A DNA stretch of 64,000 bases from NCBI GenBank assembly GCA_025194985.1, contig JAOANE010000039.1:1-64000 (forward strand), given 5' to 3'. The notes beneath the pieces were generated by a model. That model had not been told where the DNA came from. It did not search any database and was given only the letters and a program-made list of their open reading frames with translations. Every line of letters starts with the position of its first letter. The first letter of the stretch is position 1. Positions 56,972 through 64,000 of this stretch are shown one piece after another. The translations under genes and the position numbers were made by a program. This DNA is from Regnicoccus frigidus (GTDB lineage: Bacteria > Cyanobacteriota > Cyanobacteriia > PCC-6307 > Cyanobiaceae).

Positions 56972-57808
56972 CTAAGGCCCTGCCGCCTCAGCGCGGATTG
57001 CGGCCTTGGCCTGCCGCCACAGGTCCTCCAGTTCGGCGATGTTGCGACCGCCAAGATCACCGCCCAGGGCGGCTTCGACGCGGGAGAAGCGATCCAGGAA
57101 CCGCTGGTTGGTGCCGGCTAGGCCGGCTTCCGGGTCGAGCGCGCACCAGCGGGCCACGTTCACCAGGGTGAACAGCACATCGCCGAGTTCCTCCTGGGCG
57201 TGGGCCCGGTCGCCGCTGGCCACGGCCTCCTGAAGCTCGCCCAGCTCCTCCTGCACTTTCTCCCACACCCCGCCCAGGTCGTCCCACTCGAAGCCGGCGG
57301 AGGCGGCCTTTTTGGAGATGGTCATGGCGCCAGCCAGGGCGGGTTGGCCGCGCACTTTGCTGGCGAGCCGATCGCTGAGTGGGCTTGCCGTTGCGCTGGC
57401 GTGGGCTGCTGCCCTGGCGCTGGCCTCCTCGGCCTTGATCGCCTCCCAGCTGGCGCGCACGGCGGCGGTGTCGGCCGCCACGGCGCCTGCGAACACATGG
57501 GGATGGCGGCGGATGAGCTTGGCGCTGATGCCCCGGGCAATCGCCCCCAGATCGAAGCGACCCGCCTCGCTGGCGATCTGGGCGTGCAGCACCACCTGCA
57601 GCAGCAGGTCGCCCAGTTCCTCGCTGAGGTGGGCGTCATCGCCATGGCGGATGGCATCGGCCACCTCGTGGGCCTCCTCCAGCACATAGGGCACCAGGGA
57701 GGTGTGGGTCTGCTCCAGGTCCCAGGGGCAACCGCTGGCGGGATCGCGCAGCCGTGCCACCACGGCGATCAGCTCGGCCAGGGCGCTCAGGGTGGGATCG
57801 GCGGGCAT
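56972..57808 (-). CDS. mazG: Nucleoside triphosphate pyrophosphohydrolase MazG
   Basis: A 278-residue protein with two MazG domains. The first has LRDPASGCPWDLEQTHTSLV, PYVLEEAHEVADAIRHGDDA and HLSEELGDLLLQVVLHAQIA (ExxE…ExxD metal site). The second has GFEWDDLGGVWEKVQEELGE, LQEAVASGD, and HAQEELGDVLFTLVNVARWC. It removes damaged or excess NTPs. A convergent arfB gene lies 19 bases downstream. Confidence 0.93.
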   Translation of the reverse strand: MPADPTLSALAELIAVVARLRDPASGCPWDLEQTHTSLVPYVLEEAHEVADAIRHGDDAHLSEELGDLLLQVVLHAQIASEAGRFDLGAIARGISAKLIRRHPHVFAGAVAADTAAVRASWEAIKAEEASARAAAHASATASPLSDRLASKVRGQPALAGAMTISKKAASAGFEWDDLGGVWEKVQEELGELQEAVASGDRAHAQEELGDVLFTLVNVARWCALDPEAGLAGTNQRFLDRFSRVEAALGGDLGGRNIAELEDLWRQAKAAIRAEAAGP

Positions 57809-57832
57809 GGGCCAGGGCCTCGGCTGCTGTGC

Positions 57833-58324
57833 TCAGCGACGGCGCAGCAGCCTGGGCAGCCGCGGCATCGGGTCGCCATCCTGGATCAGGTGCAGCCAGC
57901 TGCTGGCCTCCAGCCCCACCAGCGCACTCAGCACCAGCGGGCGCTGCTCGCGCCACAGGCGCCCGGCCCAGCCCAGCAGCTCCTGGGGCGGCGGCCCCCC
58001 GAAAAAAGACAGCAGCGCTGCCAGGCCCAGGGCCAGCAACGCCAGGTAGGCCAGGCGTCCAGCCGTGCCCAGCAGCGGACTGTGGGAGAGCACTGAGCGG
58101 TGCGAGAGCCCCTTGCGGTAGGGCCACCAGAGCAGCCGCAGGGGTCCCCAACGACGGGTGGCGTTGGAGCGGGTGTCGAGATCGGGGGAGAGCAGCAGGC
58201 CGCCCACCAGGAAGCTGAGCCCGGCCGTGCCCATCCCCGCCAGGCCCAGGCCCGGCGCCCACAGCAGCGCAAAGGGCAGAGCCAGCAGCCAGGTGGCGCG
58301 GTCGTGGCTACGGCCCTTGGCCAT
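57833..58324 (-). CDS. DUF2227-family putative metal-binding membrane protein
   Basis: A 163-residue protein with several hydrophobic helices. The motif LLSPDLDTRSNATRRWGPLR, then WWPYRKGLSHRSVLSHSPLL and SWLHLIQDGDP, is the DUF2227 pattern with several His/Asp residues likely to bind metal. Homologues resemble YdjM-type membrane hydrolases. The substrate is unknown. It lies upstream of mazG in the same direction with a short gap. Confidence 0.8.
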   Translation of the reverse strand: MAKGRSHDRATWLLALPFALLWAPGLGLAGMGTAGLSFLVGGLLLSPDLDTRSNATRRWGPLRLLWWPYRKGLSHRSVLSHSPLLGTAGRLAYLALLALGLAALLSFFGGPPPQELLGWAGRLWREQRPLVLSALVGLEASSWLHLIQDGDPMPRLPRLLRRR

Positions 58325-58383
58325 CGCTGCATCGGTGGTGTCCCCGTCAGCATGGGGGCATCCAGGCCCCAGAATGAAAGCCG

Positions 58384-58455
<72 letters not shown>

Positions 58456-58550
58456 TTCCCCCCAACCGCAACAGTACAAGAAGTTTCAGCTCAAGCCCGA
58501 GAAGCCGGTGTGGCCATGGACGGTTAGGGGACAACGACAACTGACAGCTT

Positions 58551-59360
58551 CTATCCCTCACCCAATACAAACGATTTCACCCAACCACGCTTGACGAAGA
58601 CCGGCAGCAACACGGATGCATCCACAGAGGCCAGGCCTTGATCCAGGTCTGCGCAGAGCTGGCCAAATGTTGTTCTGGCGGCAAAGCCCTCCAGCAACCT
58701 CCATTCCCCATCTCCCGGCATCTCAATCCGCGTTTCAACGCCATCTCTCCAGATGAAAAGATTCGCGCCTCCCTGGTCCAGGTCAACCGGCACTGAATCA
58801 GTGACGCCATCTTGATTGGCCTCCCAGATCCGGTGGACCGGATAGATCGATCGCAGCAAAACACTGGATCGAGGCAGTTGGAACACCAGGCTTTCCCATT
58901 GCTCAGCTGCCACTTGGGAAAGCGCCTGCATGTCGAAGGCTTTCTCGTCTGGTGCGTTGAACACCCGGTGCCAGTGCCACTCCAGCTGGGCCACATCGGC
59001 CAGATAGGGCAGGGCTTCAGCTGGAGTGAACGTCTTGATGAAGGCCGGCAGCTCAGCGCCGTAATCGCCCAGATCCGGCGAAACTGATGCATAGGTCATG
59101 ATGAACTGCTCGGTAAGTCCTCCGAAGAAATTATCACCCACCAGCCGTTGACAAACGGGATAAATGTCTTCGAGGCAACGGATCAGCTTGCCCTTCACGC
59201 TGCCCCGGTAGGCGGCGAACCCCTCTTTGACGCTCAGGCTGCCGCTGCAATGCAGCATCGGCTCCAGAGCCGCAAGGCTGGCAGGATCGGCTGCTTGGCT
59301 GATCGCCGCATAGAACAAGGTCTGCAGAGAGGTCAGTTCGCTTGGGGCTGGAGTTGGCAT
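58551..59360 (-). CDS. Bufferin maturation protein BufC-like (DUF2063 domain)
   Basis: A 269-residue protein. The N-terminal part LTSLQTLFYAAISQAADPAS, SVKEGFAAYRGSVKGKLIRC, LEDIYPVCQRLVGDNFFGGL and FIMTYASVSPDLGDYGAELP is the DUF2063 signature. The rest contains LPYLADVAQLEWHWHRVFNA. It is the partner that presents the precursor peptide to the MNIO enzyme in bufferin clusters. Its start lies inside the end of the DUF692 gene (28-base overlap). Confidence 0.85.
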   Translation of the reverse strand: MPTPAPSELTSLQTLFYAAISQAADPASLAALEPMLHCSGSLSVKEGFAAYRGSVKGKLIRCLEDIYPVCQRLVGDNFFGGLTEQFIMTYASVSPDLGDYGAELPAFIKTFTPAEALPYLADVAQLEWHWHRVFNAPDEKAFDMQALSQVAAEQWESLVFQLPRSSVLLRSIYPVHRIWEANQDGVTDSVPVDLDQGGANLFIWRDGVETRIEMPGDGEWRLLEGFAARTTFGQLCADLDQGLASVDASVLLPVFVKRGWVKSFVLGEG

Positions 59361-60154
59361 CGATACGTCTCGGCTTTGCGGGCTTCGTTTTGGAGGTCAT
59401 CGAAGCAGGGAATATTGGTGTCCCATTCGATCAGGGTCGGAACCGCTCCAAAGCGCTCTAGGGCTTCTTGATACAGCGACCAAACACCGGATTGCACCGG
59501 CCTTCCGTGGGTATCGAAAAGAAAGGAACCTTGCTGCTCGTAGCCAGCCAAGTGGATCTCTTTGACGCGATCGACTGGCATGGCAGCGAGATACTCCATC
59601 GGGTTAAAGCCGTGATTGCTGGCGTTCACAAAAACGTTGTTGATATCAAGTAACAGATCGCAATCGGCCTGCTGAGCCAGTGCGGCGAGAAACTGCCATT
59701 CGCTGTAGTCGTTGCCTGAAAACTGCAGGTAGGGCGAAAGGTTTTCGATCAGGATTCGCCTTCCCAGAAACTCCTGCACCTGTTGGATTCGATCAGCCAC
59801 GTAGTTCAACACAGGCTCGTTGTAGGGCAGCGGAGCCAGATCGTTGAAATAGTGGCCGCCGCTCGAAACCCAGGCCAGATGGTCGGACACATACACCGGT
59901 TCGATGCGGGTGGCCAGGGCTTTCAACCGATGCAGATAGTCCCAGTTGAGTGGATCTGCTGAACCAAGCGAAAGCCCAACCCCATGCAGGGTGATTGGAT
60001 AGGTCTGGCGGATCAGGGTCAGATGATGGAGCGGTAGCCCGCCACCCAGATAGTTGTCCGAGAGCGCCTCAAACCAAGGCACGGGCGGCGTTTCCCTGAG
60101 GATGTGGGAATAGTGCACAGACCGCAAGCCGAGGCCCACCCCTTGGAGATTCAT
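59333..60154 (-). CDS. MNIO (DUF692) enzyme BufB-like
   Basis: A 273-residue multinuclear iron-dependent oxidative enzyme. It has GVGLGLRSVHYSHILRETPP, VPWFEALSDNYLGGG, TLHGVGLSLGSADPLNWDYL, VSDHLAW, RILIENLSPYLQF, DLLLDINNVFVNASNHGF and VKEIHLAGYEQQGSFLFDTH. These His/Asp/Glu-rich segments form the TIM-barrel metal site. In bufferin systems it modifies cysteines of the precursor to a thiooxazole-type heterocycle. It lies between bufA and bufC in one operon. Confidence 0.9.
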   Translation of the reverse strand: MNLQGVGLGLRSVHYSHILRETPPVPWFEALSDNYLGGGLPLHHLTLIRQTYPITLHGVGLSLGSADPLNWDYLHRLKALATRIEPVYVSDHLAWVSSGGHYFNDLAPLPYNEPVLNYVADRIQQVQEFLGRRILIENLSPYLQFSGNDYSEWQFLAALAQQADCDLLLDINNVFVNASNHGFNPMEYLAAMPVDRVKEIHLAGYEQQGSFLFDTHGRPVQSGVWSLYQEALERFGAVPTLIEWDTNIPCFDDLQNEARKAETYRCQLQPQAN

Positions 60155-60199
60155 GGTGGATGTGTCAACGGCTTGGGCTGGTCCTTGATGGGTGGCTGT

Positions 60200-60475
60200 T
60201 CAGTTCGCCATCTTGAGCTTCCCTCCAACGATCTTGTTGCAGGTACCAGTGGGCACGAACACCCACTCTTCGGGATCACCCGACACGGTGGCCTTGCCTG
60301 CGCAGCTGTGCTTGCTGGTGCCGCAATCATTCAGGCCCGCCTTGGCGATGCCGGCGCACTTTTCCATGCCGGCTTTGCCAGCGAGGGCTTCACTGCTGGT
60401 GACGGCCACCAGGCCAAGGGCCAAAACGCTGGAGATGGCTGTGTTGATGGCCGTTTTTGCTGTTGCAGATGTCAT
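60200..60475 (-). CDS. Bufferin precursor peptide BufA1-like (DUF2282)
   Basis: A 91-residue precursor from the ATG at 60475. Residues 9-32 form a signal peptide (ISSVLALGLVAVTSSEALAG). The mature part has four cysteines at 40, 51, 58 and 79 in EKCAGIAKAGLNDCGTSKHS, CAGKAT and TGTCNKIVGGKLK. These are the DUF2282 features of bufferins, RiPPs that bind copper after MNIO modification. It is first in the operon with bufB and bufC. Confidence 0.88.
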   Translation of the reverse strand: MTSATAKTAINTAISSVLALGLVAVTSSEALAGKAGMEKCAGIAKAGLNDCGTSKHSCAGKATVSGDPEEWVFVPTGTCNKIVGGKLKMAN

Positions 60476-60724
60476 GTTCGAAGCCCTCTTGTTGGAGGGG
60501 GTGGGATGGGGGTTTGGGGGGCTGCAACACGGAGTTGGTGGCCGCCCATTGTGCATACCGATGACGGCCTCCAATGGATGGCTTCTGGCGGATCAATGGT
60601 TTCAAGGCCTGGATTTTTGATGCTAGTGCTGAGCTGTTGCGCATACCGGCCGATCCACGCGCCATCTCCGCAGCCATGGCGGCTACAGGCATTGGATCAG
60701 CTGGTGGCGTTCGGTTGTTGCAGT

Positions 60725-63700
60725 TCAGTTCTTGGCGATGGATTGTTTGCTCAGCAAATCAGCGATCGTTACCACCAATTGATCAGGCTCAATCGGCTTG
60801 GTGATGTGTTTCTCAAAGCCTGCCGTGATGGCACGTTGCCGGTCAACTTCGCCAGCGTAAGCCGTTAGGGCGATCATCGGAACCTGCCCTCCCTGCTCAG
60901 GGGATAGGGATCGCACTTTCTTGAGCAACGTATAGCCATCAATCTCTGGCATTCCGATATCACTAACCACAACATCAGGTTGAAATGATTCCAGAGCGGG
61001 GAAGAATTCAGCAGCAGTAGAAACTGAAATACTTTCTGCTCCGGCCTGATCCAAGATGAAGTCAAGTAGGTCGCGACTGTCTGGATCGTCGTCAATGATC
61101 AGCAGGCGAATGCCGGTGAGATCAAGGGTTCGCTTTTGCGAAGGTTTCGGTTGCTGCTCCTTGATGTGGGCTTTCAGCAGGGGAAGCTTCACAGTGAAAC
61201 AAGCTCCTTTCCCTTCGCCAAGGCTCTCAGCAGTCACACGGCCACCGTGCGCTTCTACCAGCTGATAGACGATCGCCATACCCAGCCCTAAGCCGCCATA
61301 TTTCCGAGTTACTGTGGTGTCTTCCTGGCAAAATGACTCAAAGATATAAGGCAAGAATTCCGGACTGATGCCTTTGCCTGTATCTGTGATGGTGATCTCT
61401 GCCTGGTTGTCAACGTTCTCAAGCCGAATGTCAATCTGGCCGCCGCTGGGCGTGAATTTGACCGCGTTTGTCAGCAAGTTCCAGATGACCTGCTGAAGGC
61501 GAACGGAATCCCCAGATAGTGTTGGAACTTCAGAGAGCTTGGAGCGAATCTGAACAGACTTGGCGATCGCAGCAGTTTGCACAGTTTCGATTGCCGACTC
61601 AATCACCACCTTTAAACTGACAGGAGCAATTTTTAGAGATAACTTGCCTTGCAACACGCAGGCCATATCCAACAGATCATCAATCAAGCGACATTGGGCC
61701 TTGGCATTCCGTTCGATCGTTGCTAACGCTGCTGTGGTTTTGGTGTCATCAAGTTTGCGGGTTTGCAGCAATTGTGTCCAGCCCAGAATTGGGCCAAGAG
61801 GCGAGCGCAATTCATGGGAGAGTACAGCCAGGAATTCGTCTTTAATGCGGTTCACGCGTTGCGCTTCTTCCAGGGAATATTGTTTCTGCTGGAGGATGTC
61901 CTCGCGTTCGTGTTCTAGTTTGATCCGATCAGTGATATCGTGGCCTATGCCAACGAGCCCAATGACGTCTCCATTTTCATCAAAGTAAGGCGCTTTGGTG
62001 GATAGAAAAACTTGAGAGTCATCGATGGACTCCTGAACGTTTTCAACCTGCCTTGACGCCATGACTCGCTGGTCATTATCCATGATCTTTTTTGCTTCAT
62101 GGGCATTCGGGAAAAGCTCGTAGTCGTAATGTCCGATGACCTCAGATTCCGTTTTGCCAAGGGTCTGAAGGACGGCTGAGTTGGCATAAAGCATTTTGCC
62201 TTGACGATCTTTAAGGAAAATGAGTGTATGCGAAGACTCATTGACTACGTCCAGAATGGCATTCTTTTGCCGTAGTTGTTCTTCCATCAATCGTTGCTGT
62301 GTGATATCCCGTGTTGTCGTTAAAATCTGGATCACCTGTCCGCTTGAATCAAAGATTGGCGTAACCACGACATCCCGCCAAATGGGCAGGCCGTTGGCAG
62401 GCTGATAGTTCCCCTGAAACCTGCCAACTTCACCGGATTTCGCTGTAGTAAAGGCTTTTTTTGCTGCTTGCTGATAATCACCATTCCACAGGCTCAACCA
62501 GTTTGTTTGAGGGACAACTGTCAGCTTGCAGCTCTTCAAGAAATCCCGGCTCGCCGCATTCATGTAGAGCAATCTGGCATCAAGATCAAGAACCTTGATG
62601 CAGTCGTTGCTGCTTTCGATGATCCGTTTATTGAAGTCTTGGCTTCGCTTTAATGCCGCCTGCGCCTGAACACGTTCGCTGATATCGATGCCAGAGGGAA
62701 TCAAGAATTCAACATCCCCTGCCTGATTGTACAGTGGTGCCAAGGAAAAATCAATGGTAATAAGGTGATCTTCCTTGAGCCGGATCTGCACGTCGTAGCG
62801 AACTGTTTCTCCTGAAGCTGCTTGTCGTATGTCCTTAGAGAGTTGGGCCTGAACCTCTGAATCGTAAGCCCACCAATAGGTATCAGGAAATGACTTGCCT
62901 ACAACATCTGCCGGTACCAGAGAAGCCGCTTCTAAGGCAGTTCGATTAACCTCAAGCATTGTTCCATCCAAGGCTAGCAAGCCGACAAAGCTAAACAACC
63001 CATCGAGAATACGACGCACCTGAGTTTCACTCTCTTGCAATCTGCACTCAGACTGTTTGCGTTCAGTAATGTCCAGGGTGCAACCTGACATGCGAATAGG
63101 CTTGCCATTCTGGTCAGTAAAGACTGTGGCTTGGCTTGACGCCCAGCGAATCCCTTGGTTCGGATGTAGAACTCGGAAATCAATGTTGTAATCTTTCTCT
63201 TGTGTTAGAGCGTCTTGGAGGGCTCCTAAGACGCGTTCACGATCATCGGGGTGTAGGCAAGCCACGAAGTCATCGTAGGTTCCTTTGGATTCCTCCGTCC
63301 CCAATCCAAACAGGCTGCCCATGTTGCTGGACCAGGTAATAGAGTTCGTCAGAAGGTCCCAGTCCCAGGTTGTCATCCCGGCAGCTTCGAGCACCAATCG
63401 GAGTTTGTCGTCCTGGTTTCGTAAGACCTCCTCTGTGCGACTCCGTTCAACAAGTTCGCGCTGGGCTTCCTGATACAGCTCTGCTTGCCTGATGGCAACG
63501 CTAACTTGCGTGGACAATTGGTGAAGCAAATCAATCTCTAGCGCTTGCCACTGGCGGGGAGCAGCACAGTGATGAGCAATTAACCCTCCCCAAAGCTGGC
63601 CATCGTTCAAAATGGGAACGACCAGATTAGACTGCACTTGATATTTCTTCAGCAGCTCAACATGGCCGGGTGAAATGTTGGCATTGTGGCCGTCTGTTGC

Positions 63701-64000
63701 CAGCGGATTGCGTTCGCGCTGAGAGTTGTCGATATAGTTTTCGACAAAAGACGGATCATTAATAGGCTCTGAAAGAAACGATTTCCATTCGCTGCCCACC
63801 GCTTCTGCTGCAACCGCTTCCTTTCCAATCGAGTTGGCTTGAAACACAACGACCCGATCAGCCTTAAGGAAGTTGCGCACTTCTTTGACGATGGTCTGCA
63901 GGACCATATCTAGATCCAAAGTTTGGAATACTTTTTCTGATAACTTGGCAATGATACTTTCTCGATCGATGCGATTCTGCAGTTGTACTTCTAGCTGCAC
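60725..64000 (-). CDS. Hybrid sensor histidine kinase (GAF, PAS repeats, HisKA, HATPase, REC), 5' end outside the window
   Basis: The visible 1091 residues begin inside or just before a GAF domain (about 5-180, SIIAKLSEKVFQTLDLDMVL). Four PAS/PAC units follow (about 200-310, 325-440, 455-575 and 580-700). The HisKA domain has the phospho-acceptor in FLAVLSHELRSPLGPILGWT. The HATPase has IWNLLTNAVKFTPSGG and DTGKGISPEFLPYIFESF. The C-terminal receiver has LLIIDDDPDSRDLL and the acceptor aspartate in DVVVSDIGMPEIDGYTLLKK. The soluble multi-sensor design suggests a light, redox or ligand sensor; the true start is probably beyond base 64000. It lies 250 bases upstream of bufA on the same strand. 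Confidence 0.9.
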   Translation of the reverse strand: MQLEVQLQNRIDRESIIAKLSEKVFQTLDLDMVLQTIVKEVRNFLKADRVVVFQANSIGKEAVAAEAVGSEWKSFLSEPINDPSFVENYIDNSQRERNPLATDGHNANISPGHVELLKKYQVQSNLVVPILNDGQLWGGLIAHHCAAPRQWQALEIDLLHQLSTQVSVAIRQAELYQEAQRELVERSRTEEVLRNQDDKLRLVLEAAGMTTWDWDLLTNSITWSSNMGSLFGLGTEESKGTYDDFVACLHPDDRERVLGALQDALTQEKDYNIDFRVLHPNQGIRWASSQATVFTDQNGKPIRMSGCTLDITERKQSECRLQESETQVRRILDGLFSFVGLLALDGTMLEVNRTALEAASLVPADVVGKSFPDTYWWAYDSEVQAQLSKDIRQAASGETVRYDVQIRLKEDHLITIDFSLAPLYNQAGDVEFLIPSGIDISERVQAQAALKRSQDFNKRIIESSNDCIKVLDLDARLLYMNAASRDFLKSCKLTVVPQTNWLSLWNGDYQQAAKKAFTTAKSGEVGRFQGNYQPANGLPIWRDVVVTPIFDSSGQVIQILTTTRDITQQRLMEEQLRQKNAILDVVNESSHTLIFLKDRQGKMLYANSAVLQTLGKTESEVIGHYDYELFPNAHEAKKIMDNDQRVMASRQVENVQESIDDSQVFLSTKAPYFDENGDVIGLVGIGHDITDRIKLEHEREDILQQKQYSLEEAQRVNRIKDEFLAVLSHELRSPLGPILGWTQLLQTRKLDDTKTTAALATIERNAKAQCRLIDDLLDMACVLQGKLSLKIAPVSLKVVIESAIETVQTAAIAKSVQIRSKLSEVPTLSGDSVRLQQVIWNLLTNAVKFTPSGGQIDIRLENVDNQAEITITDTGKGISPEFLPYIFESFCQEDTTVTRKYGGLGLGMAIVYQLVEAHGGRVTAESLGEGKGACFTVKLPLLKAHIKEQQPKPSQKRTLDLTGIRLLIIDDDPDSRDLLDFILDQAGAESISVSTAAEFFPALESFQPDVVVSDIGMPEIDGYTLLKKVRSLSPEQGGQVPMIALTAYAGEVDRQRAITAGFEKHITKPIEPDQLVVTIADLLSKQSIAKN

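Overview
The window is a GC-rich stretch of cyanobacterial chromosome, most likely from the Synechococcus/Cyanobium (picocyanobacterial) lineage. The support is psbEFLJ with rubredoxin and Ycf48, ndhCKJ, Mg-chelatase chlD, an OCP-crtW-frp photoprotection cluster, and tRNA-Val(UAC) without an encoded CCA. No rRNA gene, CRISPR array or transposase was seen. The taxonomic placement is inferred from gene content only.

Layout. (1) 0-21.5 kb is an accessory island. Its left part (about 1.3-10.9 kb) alternates minus-strand toxin-antitoxin (TA) operons (VapBC, ParE/addiction module, HigBA, HicAB, MNT-HEPN, TacAT, BrnTA, then a DUF3883 gene) with plus-strand broken copies of one unusual gene. Reassembled by eye, that gene encodes an N-terminal helical module, an HNH nuclease and a HIT nucleotide-binding domain. 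A distinctly AT-richer block (about 9.5-14.7 kb) holds a type II restriction-modification cassette: a 5-methylcytosine methyltransferase, Vsr and an Eco29kI-like GIY-YIG endonuclease. It lies between two attC-like imperfect inverted repeats. A broken DUF3427/DEAD helicase (14.8-17.06 kb) follows. After it come seven TA modules or remnants, each of the first six followed by another fragment of the 3' end of that same helicase gene. (2) 21.5-30.5 kb is ordinary chromosome: selO, a D-lactate dehydrogenase-type gene, a MscS channel, DUF3598, a sugar-nucleotide-type reductase, a PPC-glutaredoxin fusion and YccF. (3) 30.6-35 kb holds OCP, crtW (with a one-base frameshift), frp and chlD. (4) 35-42.5 kb holds mlaD-mlaF, yvcK, and ndhCKJ divergent from rubA-ycf48-psbEFLJ. 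(5) 42.4-58.4 kb is housekeeping: a UDP-sugar set (UDP-Glc dehydrogenase, a 4-epimerase, UDP-xylose synthase) interleaved with hisS, then queE, pyrG, dps, aspS, gcvT, a ureohydrolase, speE, arfB, mazG and tRNA-Val. (6) 58.5-64 kb holds a bufferin-type RiPP cluster (bufA-bufB-bufC) and a large hybrid sensor kinase that runs off the window.

How the parts work together. rubA-ycf48-psbEFLJ supplies PSII core subunits and assembly factors. OCP quenches phycobilisome excitation with a ketocarotenoid made by CrtW, and FRP resets it, so the crtW frameshift matters. UDP-glucose dehydrogenase feeds UDP-GlcA to the epimerase and UXS for surface polysaccharide. SpeE and the arginase-family protein form a polyamine pair.

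The most unusual content is the island. Two gene families (HNH-HIT nuclease and DUF3427 helicase) act as repeated 'anchors' between TA operons, in two differently organised arrays. In most broken modules the toxin is damaged and the antitoxin is open.
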